Positions 34,481 to 47,616 of a stretch of 64,000 nt of DNA are shown one piece after another. Every line of letters starts with the position of its first letter. Position 1 is the first letter of the stretch. The DNA is from Buddleja alternifolia (Eukaryota > Streptophyta > Magnoliopsida > Lamiales > Scrophulariaceae): positions 52,069,149 to 52,133,148 of the forward strand of contig CM033392.1 of assembly GCA_019426215.1 (NCBI GenBank), in the 5' to 3' direction. The translations under genes and the position numbers were made by a program. The notes below the pieces were generated by a model. That model searched no databases. It was given only the letters and a program-made list of their open reading frames with translations, and had not been told where the DNA came from.

Positions 34481-36840
34481 TATTATTGTTGTTCCTAATT
34501 AGTTTAATTTTTCTCAAAACATTTCTAATTAGTTATATCATCATAATAAATTATTGTACACCTAAAATATTTAGCTAATTGCAGGCGAATAAATTAACAA
34601 AACATATGGTAGTGATAATAGTTTTCTTTTTGGATAAATTCTGGAAGAATATTTTTTATATTACTGCTATAGATTTGAAAAAGTTGTATGATTTGCTTGC
34701 ATACAAGTATATATAAATGAAAAATTACTGGTATCTCTTAAACGATTCTGAGCATAGTGAATGATACTTGTAGCTAAACATTAATACATGTATTGTTTAT
34801 ATTTCGACGAGTAATACTTCATTCCGTCAAAGATCAAGAATTTTATTTGAAGCTAGAAAAATTGAGTTGATGTCATTTTAAGAATTAAATGAATTCTTAA
34901 CCAAAAAATAAAAAAATAAGTGTTAAATGAATTCATTTAAAGAAATACGAATTTTAATAATATAAGAAATATTAAATACTTTGAAATATTTACATTTTAT
35001 ATATAAATTAAATAATAAAACGACAGATATAAAACAATTATTTTCTTAGACTAAAGTGATATACGAAGAAAATGTAAGAATAAATTATATTTTTGCTCTT
35101 GTATAATTCATTAACATACATATCTAATATTAACTGTCTTCGCTTTTTTGGCCTAATTGTGTATAATAACATCTTACGTAAATTCGTAGTATATCTGACA
35201 TATTAATTAAAAGTCGATTTTTTTGGTCTCTATTTAACGAACAAGGGTATTATAATTTTTAACAGAAACTATAAATATCAAACTCAATATCTTCTAAGAA
35301 CTAATATGGTAGATTAAAAATGGCATATGGATAATTTAATGTAAATATATGAATAAATTGATTAATGAACGAGGTTAGATGAATGGCAAAGAAATTTTCA
35401 TTTTTTGTTTTAGCCACATGGTTTACCGTTTACGTGACACAAAAAATGTGGGTCCCATTCGGTATTTCGTTCCAGTAAGCAACAAAAAGAAGGCGATAAG
35501 TGATAAGATACTCCTCTTTTCCACGTGCCACGGCATCAAATTGTGCTAAAAGTATGCACGGGCCCTACATGATCGATGGAAGAGATGGCGGCTACATGGC
35601 AATTTGGCAAGCAACCCATGTAGCAAGGGGTAATTTTATGGTGGATCGGGATTGTTGTTTTCGATCTATTTTTCATCACATAAACGTTTGAGGTGAGGCG
35701 ATTTATACAGGGTAGGTAAGTGTGAAAATTACTCTACTCATTTTGAATGTGTGGTGAAAAATAAATCTGGAGCAACACTCCCAATCCACTTTAAAATTTT
35801 CCTGTAACTAGAGGAAATGAAAAATGAATTAAAATTATCGATACTTGATTCAAGATTCATCCTAAAAAATTATTTGAGTTTAGCTTAGATAACAAATTAA
35901 GTTTCAACTCTTTCTTTTGTTTAATAGGTGTTGAAAACTCGATTCCTTAATAAATTTTGATAAAGTTTGTATGAAAGAATCAAGTAACTCAAGTTCGATA
36001 TTGTGTTTGAGCTAATTAAACTTCATTTTGACTAGTTAATTAATAATCAAATCAATTTCAAATAGTTTAAATTTGTTTGAAGAATATCTCCATTAGTTCG
36101 GTGCAATTTATTTACAATCCAATAGTTAGGACTTGGGGAAAAGTGAGTTTGGTCAAATCCGTCATACTCTATTAAATTAAACAAAATTAATACATCACGG
36201 AATAGAGCAGAATTAAATAATGCAGAAGTATCTTATAATTTTTGCTATAATTCATTTCAAGGAAACATGAGCAAAAGACACACGAGAATAAAATAATATG
36301 GCCTAATGTACAATTGGATTATAAGAGAAGGGAGGTTATGAATGAGGCTAAAGTTAGAATGGAGGTAGTTAATCAACTTTGTTAGCATGATTTAGTTGGA
36401 ATTCTTAATGGGTCGGATTCGAGTTGAGTCATATTTTTTTTACATCTGAATTGGAAGTATGATCTAATCACAAATTTAATCCGATTTTTGTATATTGATA
36501 TTGAATAAGAATTTGGAGATCACTAGAACTATGGATCATGGAATGATGCGTTCAAGAAAAATATCAAGGGTAAAATCATCCTTGTTGCTATATTATTAGT
36601 AATATGTTAATTGATAAATGTCCTCGTCTAAATATACAGATTGCACTAGCGTTTGTGCAATAATCATAATAATGATAATTGGAAATACCTCTCATGGACC
36701 AAGCCTTCATTGATAAGCCCCATGAGCCTATTAAATTCTCTATGAATATGCTACCATTATGTTGAGATGTCATTCTTTACATTCTATTTATTCTCTCTAA
36801 ATGTTGCATGTATTTTAGGCCACTCCTCATTCTTTCGAAA
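34481..36840. other. Gene-free AT-rich intergenic region
   Basis: No convincing gene. A less AT-rich patch at 35400-35720, with a CACGTG G-box at about 35521, contains one short open frame without recognisable features. The rest has no domain, RNA gene or repeat I can name. Confidence 0.4.
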
Positions 36841-36963
36841 ACAATTGAATAATGTAACAGTTTGATCCTCTCAAGGAGGTACATAGACAACTTGATCTAC
36901 CTGATATACCAAAATACGTAGGGTCCCGCCTGTGTATATCGTTACCTTGTTTACGCCTGTGTA

Positions 36964-37313
36964 TAGGGGTGAAAGACGAACCAAACTACTCGATACTCGG
37001 CTCGAGCTCGATCGCTAAAAGTTTGTTTGAGCTCGGTTCGTTAACTTATCAAACCAAGCTTGAACAACTTTTTGTGTTTGATAAATTTTGAAACTCGGCT
37101 CAAACTCGGCTCGATTAATAAAAAATAATAAAAATATGTATAAAAAAATCAAACTACTCGAGCTCGACTCGTGTTCGGCTCGATTAAAGCTCGTTTGAGC
37201 TCGGCTCGATTACTAATCAAACAAGCTCAAACACAAATTTTGAAGCTCGAGTGTATTTCAAACAAGCTTGAACAACATCTCGTTCGGTTCAACTCGGCTC
37301 GTTTACACCCCTA
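36964..37313. mobile_element. hAT-type MITE with perfect 8-bp TSD
   Basis: 350 bp bounded by TAGGGGTG and CACCCCTA, with extended imperfect TIRs (GAAAGACGAACC.. / ..CGGCTCGTTTAC). It is flanked by CCTGTGTA on both sides (36956-36963 and 37314-37321). The interior iterates CTCGGCTCGA/AGCTCG words and has no coding capacity. TIR style and TSD length fit hAT elements. Confidence 0.9.
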
Positions 37314-37321
37314 CCTGTGTA

Positions 37322-38000
37322 TATCGTTACCTCTTTTATAAACCAAACATTAGATATAATGAAAGCAGGGGGTCCACCTCTTTAAGTCGTTAACTCGTCG
37401 ATACCTTAAGCACAGAAACACATGACAACGGGAAACCGACCTAACAGGGTCCAAACTCAATATTTATATCACAGGTCCCTAATGAATCTCAAAATTACTA
37501 AACACTACAAGATCCGCGTGTTTTTCCTTCACTCGGGTCGGGTCAACCCATGACCCGACCCTACGGGGTACGATCTTGGTCGTTCCCTAAAGACACCTGA
37601 CATCATCCTAGTAGAACTTCCAGTTGACAAAACAGTATCCGTAAAGCATGAATGAACACTATAAATACCCCCATTTATGAGAGAAAAAGGGGGGAGGATT
37701 CATATTTATTACACTCGTAGGCTAGCTCGTCAATACGTTAGACTCGATAGTACGATCCCGTATATAAATTAGAGAACAATTGTGGCCGAGTCATCTACAA
37801 AATAGGAGAATTATATTATATTTTGGAACTACGTTAGACTTGATCCCATGTGGTACGTAGGCAGCTTGATCTCTCAAATGCAGTCAATAATCTCCATTTG
37901 CTTGTAGTTGGTTCGTTGTATGAGGTCATCCAGACTGTGAGGGAAGGGTTAATTTCCGACCTAAATCACTACCAAATTTAATACATCGTCGTTGTGACGT
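37322..38000 (+). repeat. Probable solo LTR (Ty3/gypsy type)
   Basis: It contains CACTATAAATACCCCC (TATA box, about 37650) followed about 180 bp later by AACTACGTTAGACTTGATCC and GGTACGTAGGCAGC. This is the same arrangement as the LTR at 62293-62827 (AACTACGTAAGATTTGATCC, GTATGTAGGCAGC). No gag follows. The ends are not defined. A related fragment (TTGATCCTCTCAAGGAGGTA) lies left of the hAT MITE at about 36862. Confidence 0.5.
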
Positions 38001-39030
38001 GCGTAAGTAAACTCACTTATTCAACAACCTCATGTTAAACCTAATTACAAAATGAGTTACCATCAACATTCATTAGATAAAGAGACCTTATCTCGAGATG
38101 GATTTTGACAACATCACGATCCAACCCAACAAAAAGAAAAAAGAATATAAGGGAGAATCAATAAGAGTACAGAAAGTTCTTAGGGTGACTGGATGGCCTG
38201 GGAAATTGGGTAAACATAAAAAGCTAAATTTGGATTAAATTGAAGTGCAATGGGTTGTGCACAAATGGCTACATGGGTGTAGTTCCCAAGTAAAAGTAAC
38301 AAAAGTTAAGGTTTAAAAGAGTTCATATATATTAGAAATGGAATAACCTTTAACATGGTATATAGTTCGAAAAAGATCAAATTCGAATCATAAAAGGACC
38401 ATTTCACTGAAATGTACATTCACTTCATATACTTGGAGAATGAATCTTTAACTACATCTTCTTCTTTCAAGAAATGGATAAATTTTGTTGAGTTCATAAA
38501 CAATGTACAATATTGAAAATAATAGCACAGATAGGCTAATGATTTAGTGGGAGTAGTGATAGTTATCAATTTCTTTCTTTCTTCACCAAGAGTTTATGGA
38601 TTGTGGAACGACGATGTAATGAGAGGAGCCGAATATAATATCTCATCTCTCTTTTATATTCTGGAGTTAATTTCTTACTCAAAAATGTTGTATAAGAGGT
38701 GTTTCGGGACGGTGTTTCGAAAATCTTTAGTAGAGGCAAGACTACTACTCTTTGTCCTTGAAACTATATTGCCCCGCTCACGGTGCTTACGGGATATGAC
38801 AATTGTTTTCCAAGATTCTACGACTATACTTTTGAAGTAGTAGCACTACAAACTTCGAAACTCGGCGAACAAAACAAAATTTTGAACTCTCTTTATTACT
38901 ATGTAAGAAATGCACTTAACGACTTTTAAATGCATAAAGAAGAGAAGAGACGAGTTGATGGAGTAAGGATTTCGGATTTATGAGTTCTATTTATAGAGAA
39001 CTAAAAGCTATGGGCAAGCCAATCACAACT
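38001..39030. other. Intergenic, nothing firm
   Basis: No gene recognised. A 97-codon open frame (38547-38840) shows no domain and its composition looks random. Confidence 0.4.
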
Positions 39031-39096
39031 TTTCAGTTTGACCCCTATAGATGCCGGCCAAACAACCACCTTTTCGGCAAGACCGACACCATTTCA

Positions 39097-39700
39097 GCAG
39101 AAAGGGTGCAAGTGGACTAGGAGCACCGTATCGCGTGCTATCGTGGCCATCGATCGCACGGCAACGATCACAAGATCGCGTGCGGCCGTGTGGAGGTTTC
39201 ATCCAGCGGTCAAAATATTTTATGAATGGAAAACAAAATAAATTAAATTAAATAATAAATTTAAATGTATTTTGTTCAAAAAAATAAATCCCGGAGGGCC
39301 AAGCCCAAGACCTGCACCCACACCCCGGCCCGAGCCCAGTCCGATCCATGGGTGAGAGGATTTAATAATTTGGGCCTAAGCCCAAACACATTGGCACACG
39401 CCCTGACCCAGGCCCGAGCCGCCGGACCGCCGTTGAGAGGATTTAATAATTGGAGCCTAATCCCAAACACATAGGCCTAATACCCGACCCAGGCCAACAC
39501 AATGTTTTAACTGCGATCAATGGCCACGATCGCATGCGATGTGGTGGACCTAGTCCGCTTGCACCTTTTCTGCCAAAATATTTTATAGAAGGAAAACAAA
39601 TTAAATTCAATTAAATAATTAATTTAAATATATTTTGTCCAAAGAAATAAATCCAGGCAGGCCACGCCCAAGACTGGCACCCTAAGTCCCGAGAGGATTT
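39097..39700. repeat. Composite inverted and direct repeat block, unclassified
   Basis: A 62-bp inverted pair (39097-39158 and 39512-39573, 9 mismatches by eye) is followed in each case by a direct repeat of about 105 bp starting CAAAATATTTTAT (39211 and 39574) and ending CCAAGACC/CCAAGACT GGCACC. The segment AGAGGATTTAATAATT(T)GG..CC occurs three times (about 39357, 39434 and 39693). Local GC content is raised. I suspect rearranged LTR or transposon ends. Confidence 0.6.
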
Positions 39701-39769
39701 AATAATTTGGGCATAAGCCCAAACAGATAGGTCATCCCTCTTCCACCAATTTTGTGGTGCCCCAAGGGC

Positions 39770-40275
39770 CCAAACCATAATGCCAATTCAAGGACTTATA
39801 AACCTAATGAATTTAGGATGAAACTCCAATGTTGGACAAGCCTCTTATAAGCTTTTCCATATTCCCACATTTTACTAACACTTTTAACTAGTTTTTCCAT
39901 TTCCATCTTCTAAACTTTTCCATATTCCCACATTTTACCATAATGCCAATCCAAAACCCAATGGATTTGGGATGAAACTCCAATGTGGGACAAGCTTCTC
40001 ATAAATTTTTCCAAAAAAATAAATTAAGGCGAATTTAGGATGAAACTCCAATGTGGGACAAGCCTCTTATAAGCTTTTCCATATTCCCACGTTTTACTAA
40101 CACTTTTAACTAGTTTTTCCATTTCCATTTTATAAACTTTTCCATATTCCCACATTTTACCATAATGCCAATCCAAGAATTTATAAACCCAATGGATTTA
40201 GGATGAAACTCCAATGTGGAACAAGCCTCTTGTAAGCTTTTTCATATTCCCACATTTTACTAACACTTTTAGCTA
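39770..40275. repeat. Degenerate tandem array with GGATGAAACTCCAATGT core
   Basis: The core followed by (T)GGGACAAGC occurs at about 39817, 39970, 40038 and 40201. It is usually followed by TTCCATATTCCCACATTTTAC and ACTAACACTTTTAACTAG. Such phrases are typical of plant LTRs, but I cannot assign the family. Confidence 0.7.
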
Positions 40276-41325
40276 ATTTAAGTGGCTTATTTGGACATTA
40301 ATTTCTCATTCATCCCGAATTGGATTCGAGCAATTTAAATACACTAAATTCATCTACTCGGAATGTAGAGTAATGTTAGACAAAGAAATTCCAATTTCGA
40401 TAACAGGAACCCACTTAAATTGTTAGTCAAAGTTGGACGAAAATCATTTTTCTCAAACCCAATTTTTCAATAAAATATAGATAATCTTAATACTCGTTCG
40501 TATCACTGCCTCTAACATGAACAAAGTTGAAGTACAAACAACATATCTCAAAAACTCAAGGAAAAAGAATACTACACTCACACGAAAAATAACTAACTCT
40601 AATATAAGATACCAGCAAGCCCAATTGAGAAAAAAAAATGCAACACAACAATTAAAAAATAAAAATAAAAATAAAATTAAGCCGAGACGTTTTTCTCTCT
40701 GTTAACATCACATGTGGTGCAACAAAATAGAGGTGAAGGCCAGTATCTTATTTATCCTACTATCTTATAGAGATGGAGATTGAAACCGGGAGAGAGGTGA
40801 ATGAGGCAGCAAAATGAGAAGGATATGTGTACTACTATTAATAAGAAGAATATGAATTATTTTTTTCCTTTTTTTTAGAGAGAGACGCAAGTCCTAGTGG
40901 CCCGGGGAATAATACATTGCATTTTCCGTCTCACTAAATATCAATTTATAATTTTTGCATCTCTATAAAATCTAACATGATCATCTCTTCTCACTAATCT
41001 TGGCCACTTATAACATCTCCCTTTCAACCTACATGAATGATAATTATAAGTGAAATGTCCTTGTTTTTGAAATATGACCTATCAATTTTCGGTGCTAGGT
41101 TTAAAAATTTTACGAGCAAAGGCTCTAAGTTGCTAGAGCGAGCTTAGTTAGAGTCACTTGGTTTGATGAGCCTAAATATATTATGTTATTTAGGTTAGCC
41201 CAATATTCTCTTTTGAGTGATGAAGGCCCAATATGATGAGGCGGCCCAACACAATTCGAAAATGTTGGATGTGAAATTCAGGCCATATGTATAATATAAA
41301 AGTCAAGGTTGTAAGTCATGCTTGA
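40276..41325. other. Intergenic left of the LINE
   Basis: No gene seen. The right end is the target site of the LINE (TATAATGCCTAAA at 41326-41338). Confidence 0.45.
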
Positions 41326-41544
41326 TATAATGCCTAAAAGTTTTTTTTTTTTTTAGCAGAACCGCCCTAACGGGGGGAGGGCAGTTGTCGGGCCCCTCGT
41401 CCCTTCTTTATTTCAACCAAAATAAAGCGATAAATAAGGAGAGCTATCTCCCTAACAGACGCATCTAGAAAAGCGATAAAATGAGGAGTACTTACTCCTT
41501 TACAAACAACCAATATAAAATCTAACTACTCTAAAACAAAAAAA

Positions 41545-44500
41545 TTATCGCCATTGGAAACGGAAGTTTGGAAAATTCATGTCCATTTTCGCCCCAACAA
41601 TAAGATTACTCGTTATATCATTGCCACTAATGATCATCGACTGCATATTTAAGCAAGCTGTATTAGCCAATAGATCTGCTATCTTGTTCCCTTCTCTATA
41701 AATATGTGATATACGAACATTCATCAAATTCATCAAGCTTTTAATTTTTCCCAGAATATTGCAGAATTTCCATCTTCCTGGTTCATTACTTTTAATCATA
41801 GATATTATAACCTGGGCATCTATTTCTAGTCAAATATTATGAAACCCTTGTTCTTGACAAATTTCCAACCCTCTACAAACCCCCATTAGCTCAGCATGTG
41901 TATTTGTAGCTTGGCCAATATATAGCATAAAAGCAGATTGGACCTTACCTGTGTGGTTTCGAATAGTTCCCCCCGCTCCCGCGACTCCCGGGTTGCCCTT
42001 AGATGCCCCGTCTGTGTTAAGTTTAACCCAGCCTATATCCGGTGGAATCCAACGAACTTCAATGGATATCAACCGTGTCCTAGCCTTCTTAAGACCAATC
42101 CGAGTAGCTAAACTTTCATCTCCTTTAATCATCGACGCTTTGATTAATCCACATCTACGGAGAAGCATAAGATAATATTCAACTCGTATGATAATTCTAT
42201 CGCGCTTGAACTCCTTCCCTTCATGTTTCTTTTTGTTTCGTTCAATCCAAATAAACCAAGAGATTATAACAGGGAGCATCGCTCGAATGCTTTGAGACCC
42301 TTCCATTCTCCAACTTTGCCACCAAGTGTATAAACTCATTGTGTCAAGTAACTCAAAATGGCACAATTTCGCAAAATAATTTCCAACAGTTTCTGCACAT
42401 TCACTATTTATAAAGACATGTTCAATTGACTCCACACTTCCTTCTGGGTAACATTGACATTTTGACACAAGTTCAATACCCTTTTCTTGTAATTTAGTAT
42501 CTAAAGGTAGCCATTTTTTAAGAAGTCTCCACGCAAAGAGTGACATTGAGGGCTTGATTGCTTGATGCCAAATTCCCGAGAAAATCGTGTTTACCACACC
42601 TCGATCTCTTACCAAATACCACGCCGATTTTAAGGTGAAAAGACCATTGTTCGACAAGTCCCAGACCGGTTTATCAACTGAGGAGGTGTCAAAATTTATT
42701 TTGCAAATTCGGTCCACAAAAACACTTGGAACAACTTCATTCAACTTGTTTACATCCCATCCTCCGTTTTTCCAGTAGGTCGCTACACTATCCATCGTGT
42801 TATATGGGTCTTCAACTAGAACATGAAGTGCGCCCTCACCAATCCAATTATCGAACCGAAACGAGCAATTACCTATTCCAATCCGCCAACCAATGTGCAA
42901 ATCCGCCATATCCCGCACCCTGAAAAGTCTCTTCCAGACCATTGACGATGTATTTTTGACTGGTGCAATCAGGGGGTGTATCGTTTTGCAATATTTCTCT
43001 TGCATGAACTGCGCCCACAGAGACTTACCTTCCCTCAGTTTCCACCATAATTTGACTCCAAACGCATCAACCATGTCACTTAAACTCCTCACATCCACGC
43101 CTCCTTCATCTATAGGGTAACAAAGACGGCTCCAAGAACACCAATGTATTTTTTTATTTATCGAACTTGAGCCCCAAAAGAACCGATTAAATAATCGTTC
43201 GATACGATGAACGACATTATGTGGAGGTTCCATAATTTGCATGATATACAACGGCATCGAGAAGAGGACTCTTTTTATAAGTGTGAGGCGTCCATCTTGA
43301 GATAAAATGGATTTTTCCCATCCTCCTAATCGATGGATAATTTTGTTAATCACACATTTAAACACCGAACGTCGTTTTTGTCCCTTATAAAGCAGTGCAC
43401 CCAAATATATAAAAGGGAGGTTCTCGCGCCCAAATCCGGTCACCGACTTAACAATTCATATTCGGCCCTCGGATGCAGATTTGCCAATAATGAAACTAGA
43501 CTTCTCTTTATTAATGAGCTGCCTAGATACTTTCTCATAATAGTTGAGGAATTGCATTAACCGTGTAAGAGCCCGCTTTGAACCTTTGGTAAATATAATC
43601 AAGTCATCGGCATAAGCCAAGTGGCTTATCATCAAACCTCCTCCATTATCATAGTTCATAGATGGGTTATTTTTAAATAAGACCTCAAGACCCCGAGAAA
43701 AAGCTTCAGATGCCAAGACAAATAACGCCGGAGATAAAGAGTCACCTTGTAGTAAGCCACAAGTGGATTTAAAAAATCCCGCAGCCCCCCCATTGACTAG
43801 AACAGAGAACCAGCAATTCTCAATAGCCGCCTTAACCAGAGAAATCCAATCTGCTGGAAATCCCAATTTTACAAGCACTTTATAACGGAATTCCCATTGA
43901 ACACGATCATAAGCCTTTGACATTATTTTATACCAGAGAGACGAATGGCCATTATTTTAGTAATCACCTTGTTACTGACGTTGCACAAGCTGATCGGTCT
44001 GAAATGCTGCCATGACTTAGGAGAATCAATCTTTGGAATCAGGGCTATACTAGTCGCCGTGAACCCTCTGGGAAGAGGAGATCCATTAAAAAAATCCACC
44101 ATCGCTTCAAGAAGATATTTTTTAATAATTTCCCAACACGATTGATAGAAAAGAGCTGAAAAACCATCTGGGCCAGTTACACTGTTCACATTAATACTCC
44201 AAATCTCCTCAATAGAAGGAGGTGCACATAGTCGCAAGCGATCCAAATCAGTGAGTAAATTTGGTATGAAGTTCAAGTGCGGTTCTTCCACTTGCTCCAC
44301 TCCTCTAGTGAAAACTTTCTCAAAATAGTCAGAAGTCGATTGTCTGATTGCCACCGGATCATTAAGCTCTACTTCTCCATCTTTAATTGTGTGAATACGA
44401 CCTTTAGACCGTTTTCTTTTAACCCACGCATGGTAAAAGCTAGTATTACGATCACCTTCCTGAGCCAATTACAAGCAGCTTTTTGTCTCCAAAAATCTTC

Positions 44501-45502
44501 CTCAATTGAAAGTTTTTGAGCAAAGATAGCTGCAGTCCTATTCATCTCACATCTATTCTCTTCAGTCGGGAACTCGTCAAACAATTTCTCACATCTTTGG
44601 GCTTCCTCCTCAGCTATGTGGACAGCCTGAAAAATATTTCCAAAAACATCACGGTTCCATGTTTTAAGAGTTCCTTTGAGACGGACCAGTTTTCTATGGA
44701 AATTCGTGAGTCCCTGACAACCAGTAGTAGCATTCCAAGAAGCTTCAATCGTGCTTAAGAAGCTCTCATGCCGCGTCCAAACATTCAAAAAACGAAATGA
44801 AGAAGGACAAGTGTGAGTCGAAGAATCCTTTAATGAAATTAACAACGGGTTATGATCTGAATATTTAGATTGTAATAAATGACGCTCCTATGTAGATGGA
44901 TACTTTTCTTGCCAGGCCCTCGTATAGAGGACACAATCCAAGCGTTCAAATATTCCTCTTTTAGCATACCACGTGAAAGGACTTCCCTCGAATCCCGCAT
45001 CGGTAAGTTCACAATCTAAAATCAGATTGTTAAAGTCCTCCATGGATAATCTTTTAGGAGCGGCACCTCCTCTTCTCTCCATAGCATGAGAAATAACATT
45101 AAAATCACCTCCAATAAGCCAAGGGAAAGCCTCCACCCTGAATTCACGAAGACCATCCCATAGATGATATCTCTCCTCTCTTGTGCATTTAGCATGCACC
45201 CAAGTGCAATAGATGGGTTGATAGAGCAGTGATGAGCTCACACGCACGTGTAGAAATTGTTCAAAATCAGCTTCCACTTCCACATTAAAATCATCGTTAT
45301 AAAAAAACCATATATGGTTATTGCAATTACAAATAACATTATTATAACCAAATTCATTCAACATTTTAAATTTATCAAGATGGATCTTGGGTTCTATAAT
45401 CACCAAGAATTTAGGATAGCACCTCCGACATAATTTACGAACTCTTGCAACAGTTTTTTTATTCCCAATCCCACGAACATTCCATATTAGGGTATTCAAC
45501 AT
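41545..45502 (-). pseudogene. LINE ORF2: endonuclease, RT, zf-RVT, RNase H
   Basis: Starts at ATG 45502, overlapping the ORF1 stop as ATGTTGA. The endonuclease shows IWNVRGIGN, GGDFNVI and SDHNPLLISL. RT motifs are GPDGFSALFYQ, SIALIPK, RPISLCNVSNKVITK, GLLQGDSLSPALF and AYADDLIIF. The zf-RVT-like region follows (WDLSNNGLFTLKSAW, FAWRLLKKWLP), then RNase H (WVKLNTDGASKGNPGVAGAG, NTHAELMGVCRGLEI, SHIYREGNKIADLLA). It is broken by a TAG/TGA-type stop near 44888 and frameshifts near 44420 and 43450. An apparent deletion between 43930 and 43920 removes the segment before RT motif A, including its first Asp (reads KIMSKAYD). Confidence 0.93.
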
Positions 45503-47003
45503 TTAACAAAACGGGAGTTGTTAGCTTTCTTTCTTCTTGTGACCATCCTAGTCTTCTCAGCAGTAAGATGTTTTGAAATTTTCGGGCTGACATGCGCATC
45601 ACACGAGGCTGTTTTTCTATGTTTTTTATTTATAACATCATGCCAAGAGTCCTCTTCCTCACTATTTTCATCACTCAGATTTTTGTGATATTCCTCCCCA
45701 CCTGGGCAACCCACATCAGGACCAATGTACACCTCGAGATTTATACCTTGTTCCGAATCATCCACCGATGGCTCATCAACGAGCTCTTGTTCTCTTCGTT
45801 TCCTATTGTCTTCCTTATATGTCATCGCCTCGACCTAATTGTCATTGGATTTGTATGTAACTAAGTCCAAATTCATCTCAAGACTTGGTGTGTGTTCCTC
45901 CAAGTTATGGTTTAAATTCATCTTAGGGCTTTCCATAGTTTCTTTAACCACTGAACTTGTGCACTGATCCTTATCATCATCAATCTTTTTTCCACTTGAG
46001 TTCAATACGCTTTCGCTCATGATTATCCCAGCTGCTCCAGATTTATCACCATCCTTCTCTTGATTCCATTTAAGTATTGTTATTGGGACTTCTTTGTTAA
46101 GTCCTGATTATGCTACAACTCTTTTGCCAAGTTTTTTGTCCAGAATTGTACGTAAATCAACTCTCGACTCCTCGCTGTTATCGGAATTGACCACGTTCTC
46201 CTCTTCCCCCTCTTTCCGAACGAAACAGGCTGCCATTGAGTGACCTCTATGTTGGCAAATCCGGCAATACTCCGGTATTCCCTGGTATTGTACTTTGTAG
46301 AATTTTGTTCTTCCTTCAATTTGGATGGGGATACCTGGTATAAGCTTTTCCATGATATTAACCTCCACACATATGCGCGCGACCACAGGGTTCTCAATTT
46401 CAGAAGTCGCTTCATCCAGTTTGATTGGTTTGCCTATCAAGCTAGCCATGTGATATAGCAATTGTCTATGAAACCAATGAGGGGAAGACCGAAAATTTTC
46501 ACCCATATCGGCATGATTGGTGATTCTTCTTTAGGATCAAAGTCAGTAGTCCATTTTAGAACTCTCATCGGATATCCTTCAAAATACCACGTTTGTTTCA
46601 ACCATATACGTGCGTAATCGTTTGGATCAAATAATCTAATCCAAACGTGTTTGTGATCCAATACTCCAATTTTGAATCCTTTTTGAAGACCAAGTGCTGC
46701 AAATTTGGATCGGAGACACGTCATGGTCGGATAGCCATGAGAGAATTTACCTACGAGGGCAAATTCAAAAGGCGCAGCCATGTAGTTGTCCTCTTCCTTT
46801 GACAAAAAAATTGTTTTCCGGCCATTAAGAACGTCCGAGGTCCCAATCACATTCGTATCTACCCCTTGAACAAATGCTTTTCTCGCAGCCCTTGCCGCAC
46901 GTTCTTGTGGGATATTATTCCCTTTAAGCTTATCTGCGTATGAGTCCTTTGGGGTATCAGCGTTGAGTGGAGGGGATTGCGCCGCCATGGCCGGCGGCTC
47001 CAT
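45496..47003 (-). pseudogene. LINE ORF1: DUF4283 and CCHC zinc knuckle protein
   Basis: Begins MEPPAMAAQSPP at 47003. The DUF4283-like domain (FALVGKFSHGYPTMTCLR, HVWIRLFDPNDYARIW, PIWVKIFGLPL) is followed by a CCHC knuckle (CRICQHRGHSMAAC) and a polar tail ending RMVTRRKKANNS. A frameshift lies near 46480 (GLPL then HWFHRQLL in another frame), and stops interrupt the tail near 46107 and 45835. ORF1 proteins of plant L1 elements bind element RNA. Confidence 0.88.
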
Positions 47004-47100
47004 GGTAGCCCTAGATCTAGAAACAACAGAAATCGTCTCCTATTTTTTCGGAGCTGCACCTACGAAATATTCGTGAGTAGATCCTCCTATAATGCCTAAA

Positions 47101-47616
47101 TGTTCATGATGGATATCGTCTTCTTAAGCCCTCTTGCCAAATCATTTTGATTTGACTTAATAATTAGCACAACCCGTCTCATCCATCAACTAATCTATCC
47201 GGTCTTAATCCAATGAAATGGAGTTAACGAGCGCGGTCAAACATGATCGTTAGCATCGTTGTTGGCCTCGATTCTGTACCCAATTGTTTATTGAATGTTA
47301 TACTGCGTTGGCTCGTAATATTTAACCTCTACTTATAAAGAACATTTAGACTAGCCTAAATATGATACTGTATCTGTGTATCCAGACTCATCAAACAAAG
47401 TGAATGGTTAGTCGCTTTCCTTTGAATTTTAACATAGAGCTACATGTCTACATCATCTTTGTTCGTCCCCTGCTCCCTGCGCACAAAGCTAGAACCGAAT
47501 TCAACTCAAAATACGTCGATTTTTTTATCCCTTTATCCATTACAATAAGTATCATAAATAAGAATACAATCCATGTATCATGTTAGCTAATGTATCTCTA
47601 AATGTTTAAAAATGTA
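47101..47616. other. Spacer upstream of the PsbP pseudogene
   Basis: I looked here for the missing first PsbP exon (transit peptide and twin-arginine-type thylakoid signal) and did not find it. No other gene seen. Confidence 0.4.

Larger units (their letters stand above)
41339..47087 (-). mobile_element. L1-type LINE retrotransposon, near full length
   Basis: A 13-bp target duplication TATAATGCCTAAA lies on both sides (41326-41338 and 47088-47100). The minus-strand 3' end has an oligo(A) tail (T run at 41341-41356). The minus-strand 5' end starts GGAGGATCTACTC with a leader of about 85 bp before ORF1. Order: ORF1 (RNA-binding, CCHC), then ORF2 with endonuclease, reverse transcriptase, zf-RVT and RNase H. 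Both ORFs are damaged. The complete 5' end suggests full-length insertion followed by decay. Confidence 0.95.

Noticed and set aside
35500..35691. 63-codon open frame near a CACGTG motif
   Set aside because: No homology recognised, no clear splice partners and ordinary composition; not enough to call a gene.
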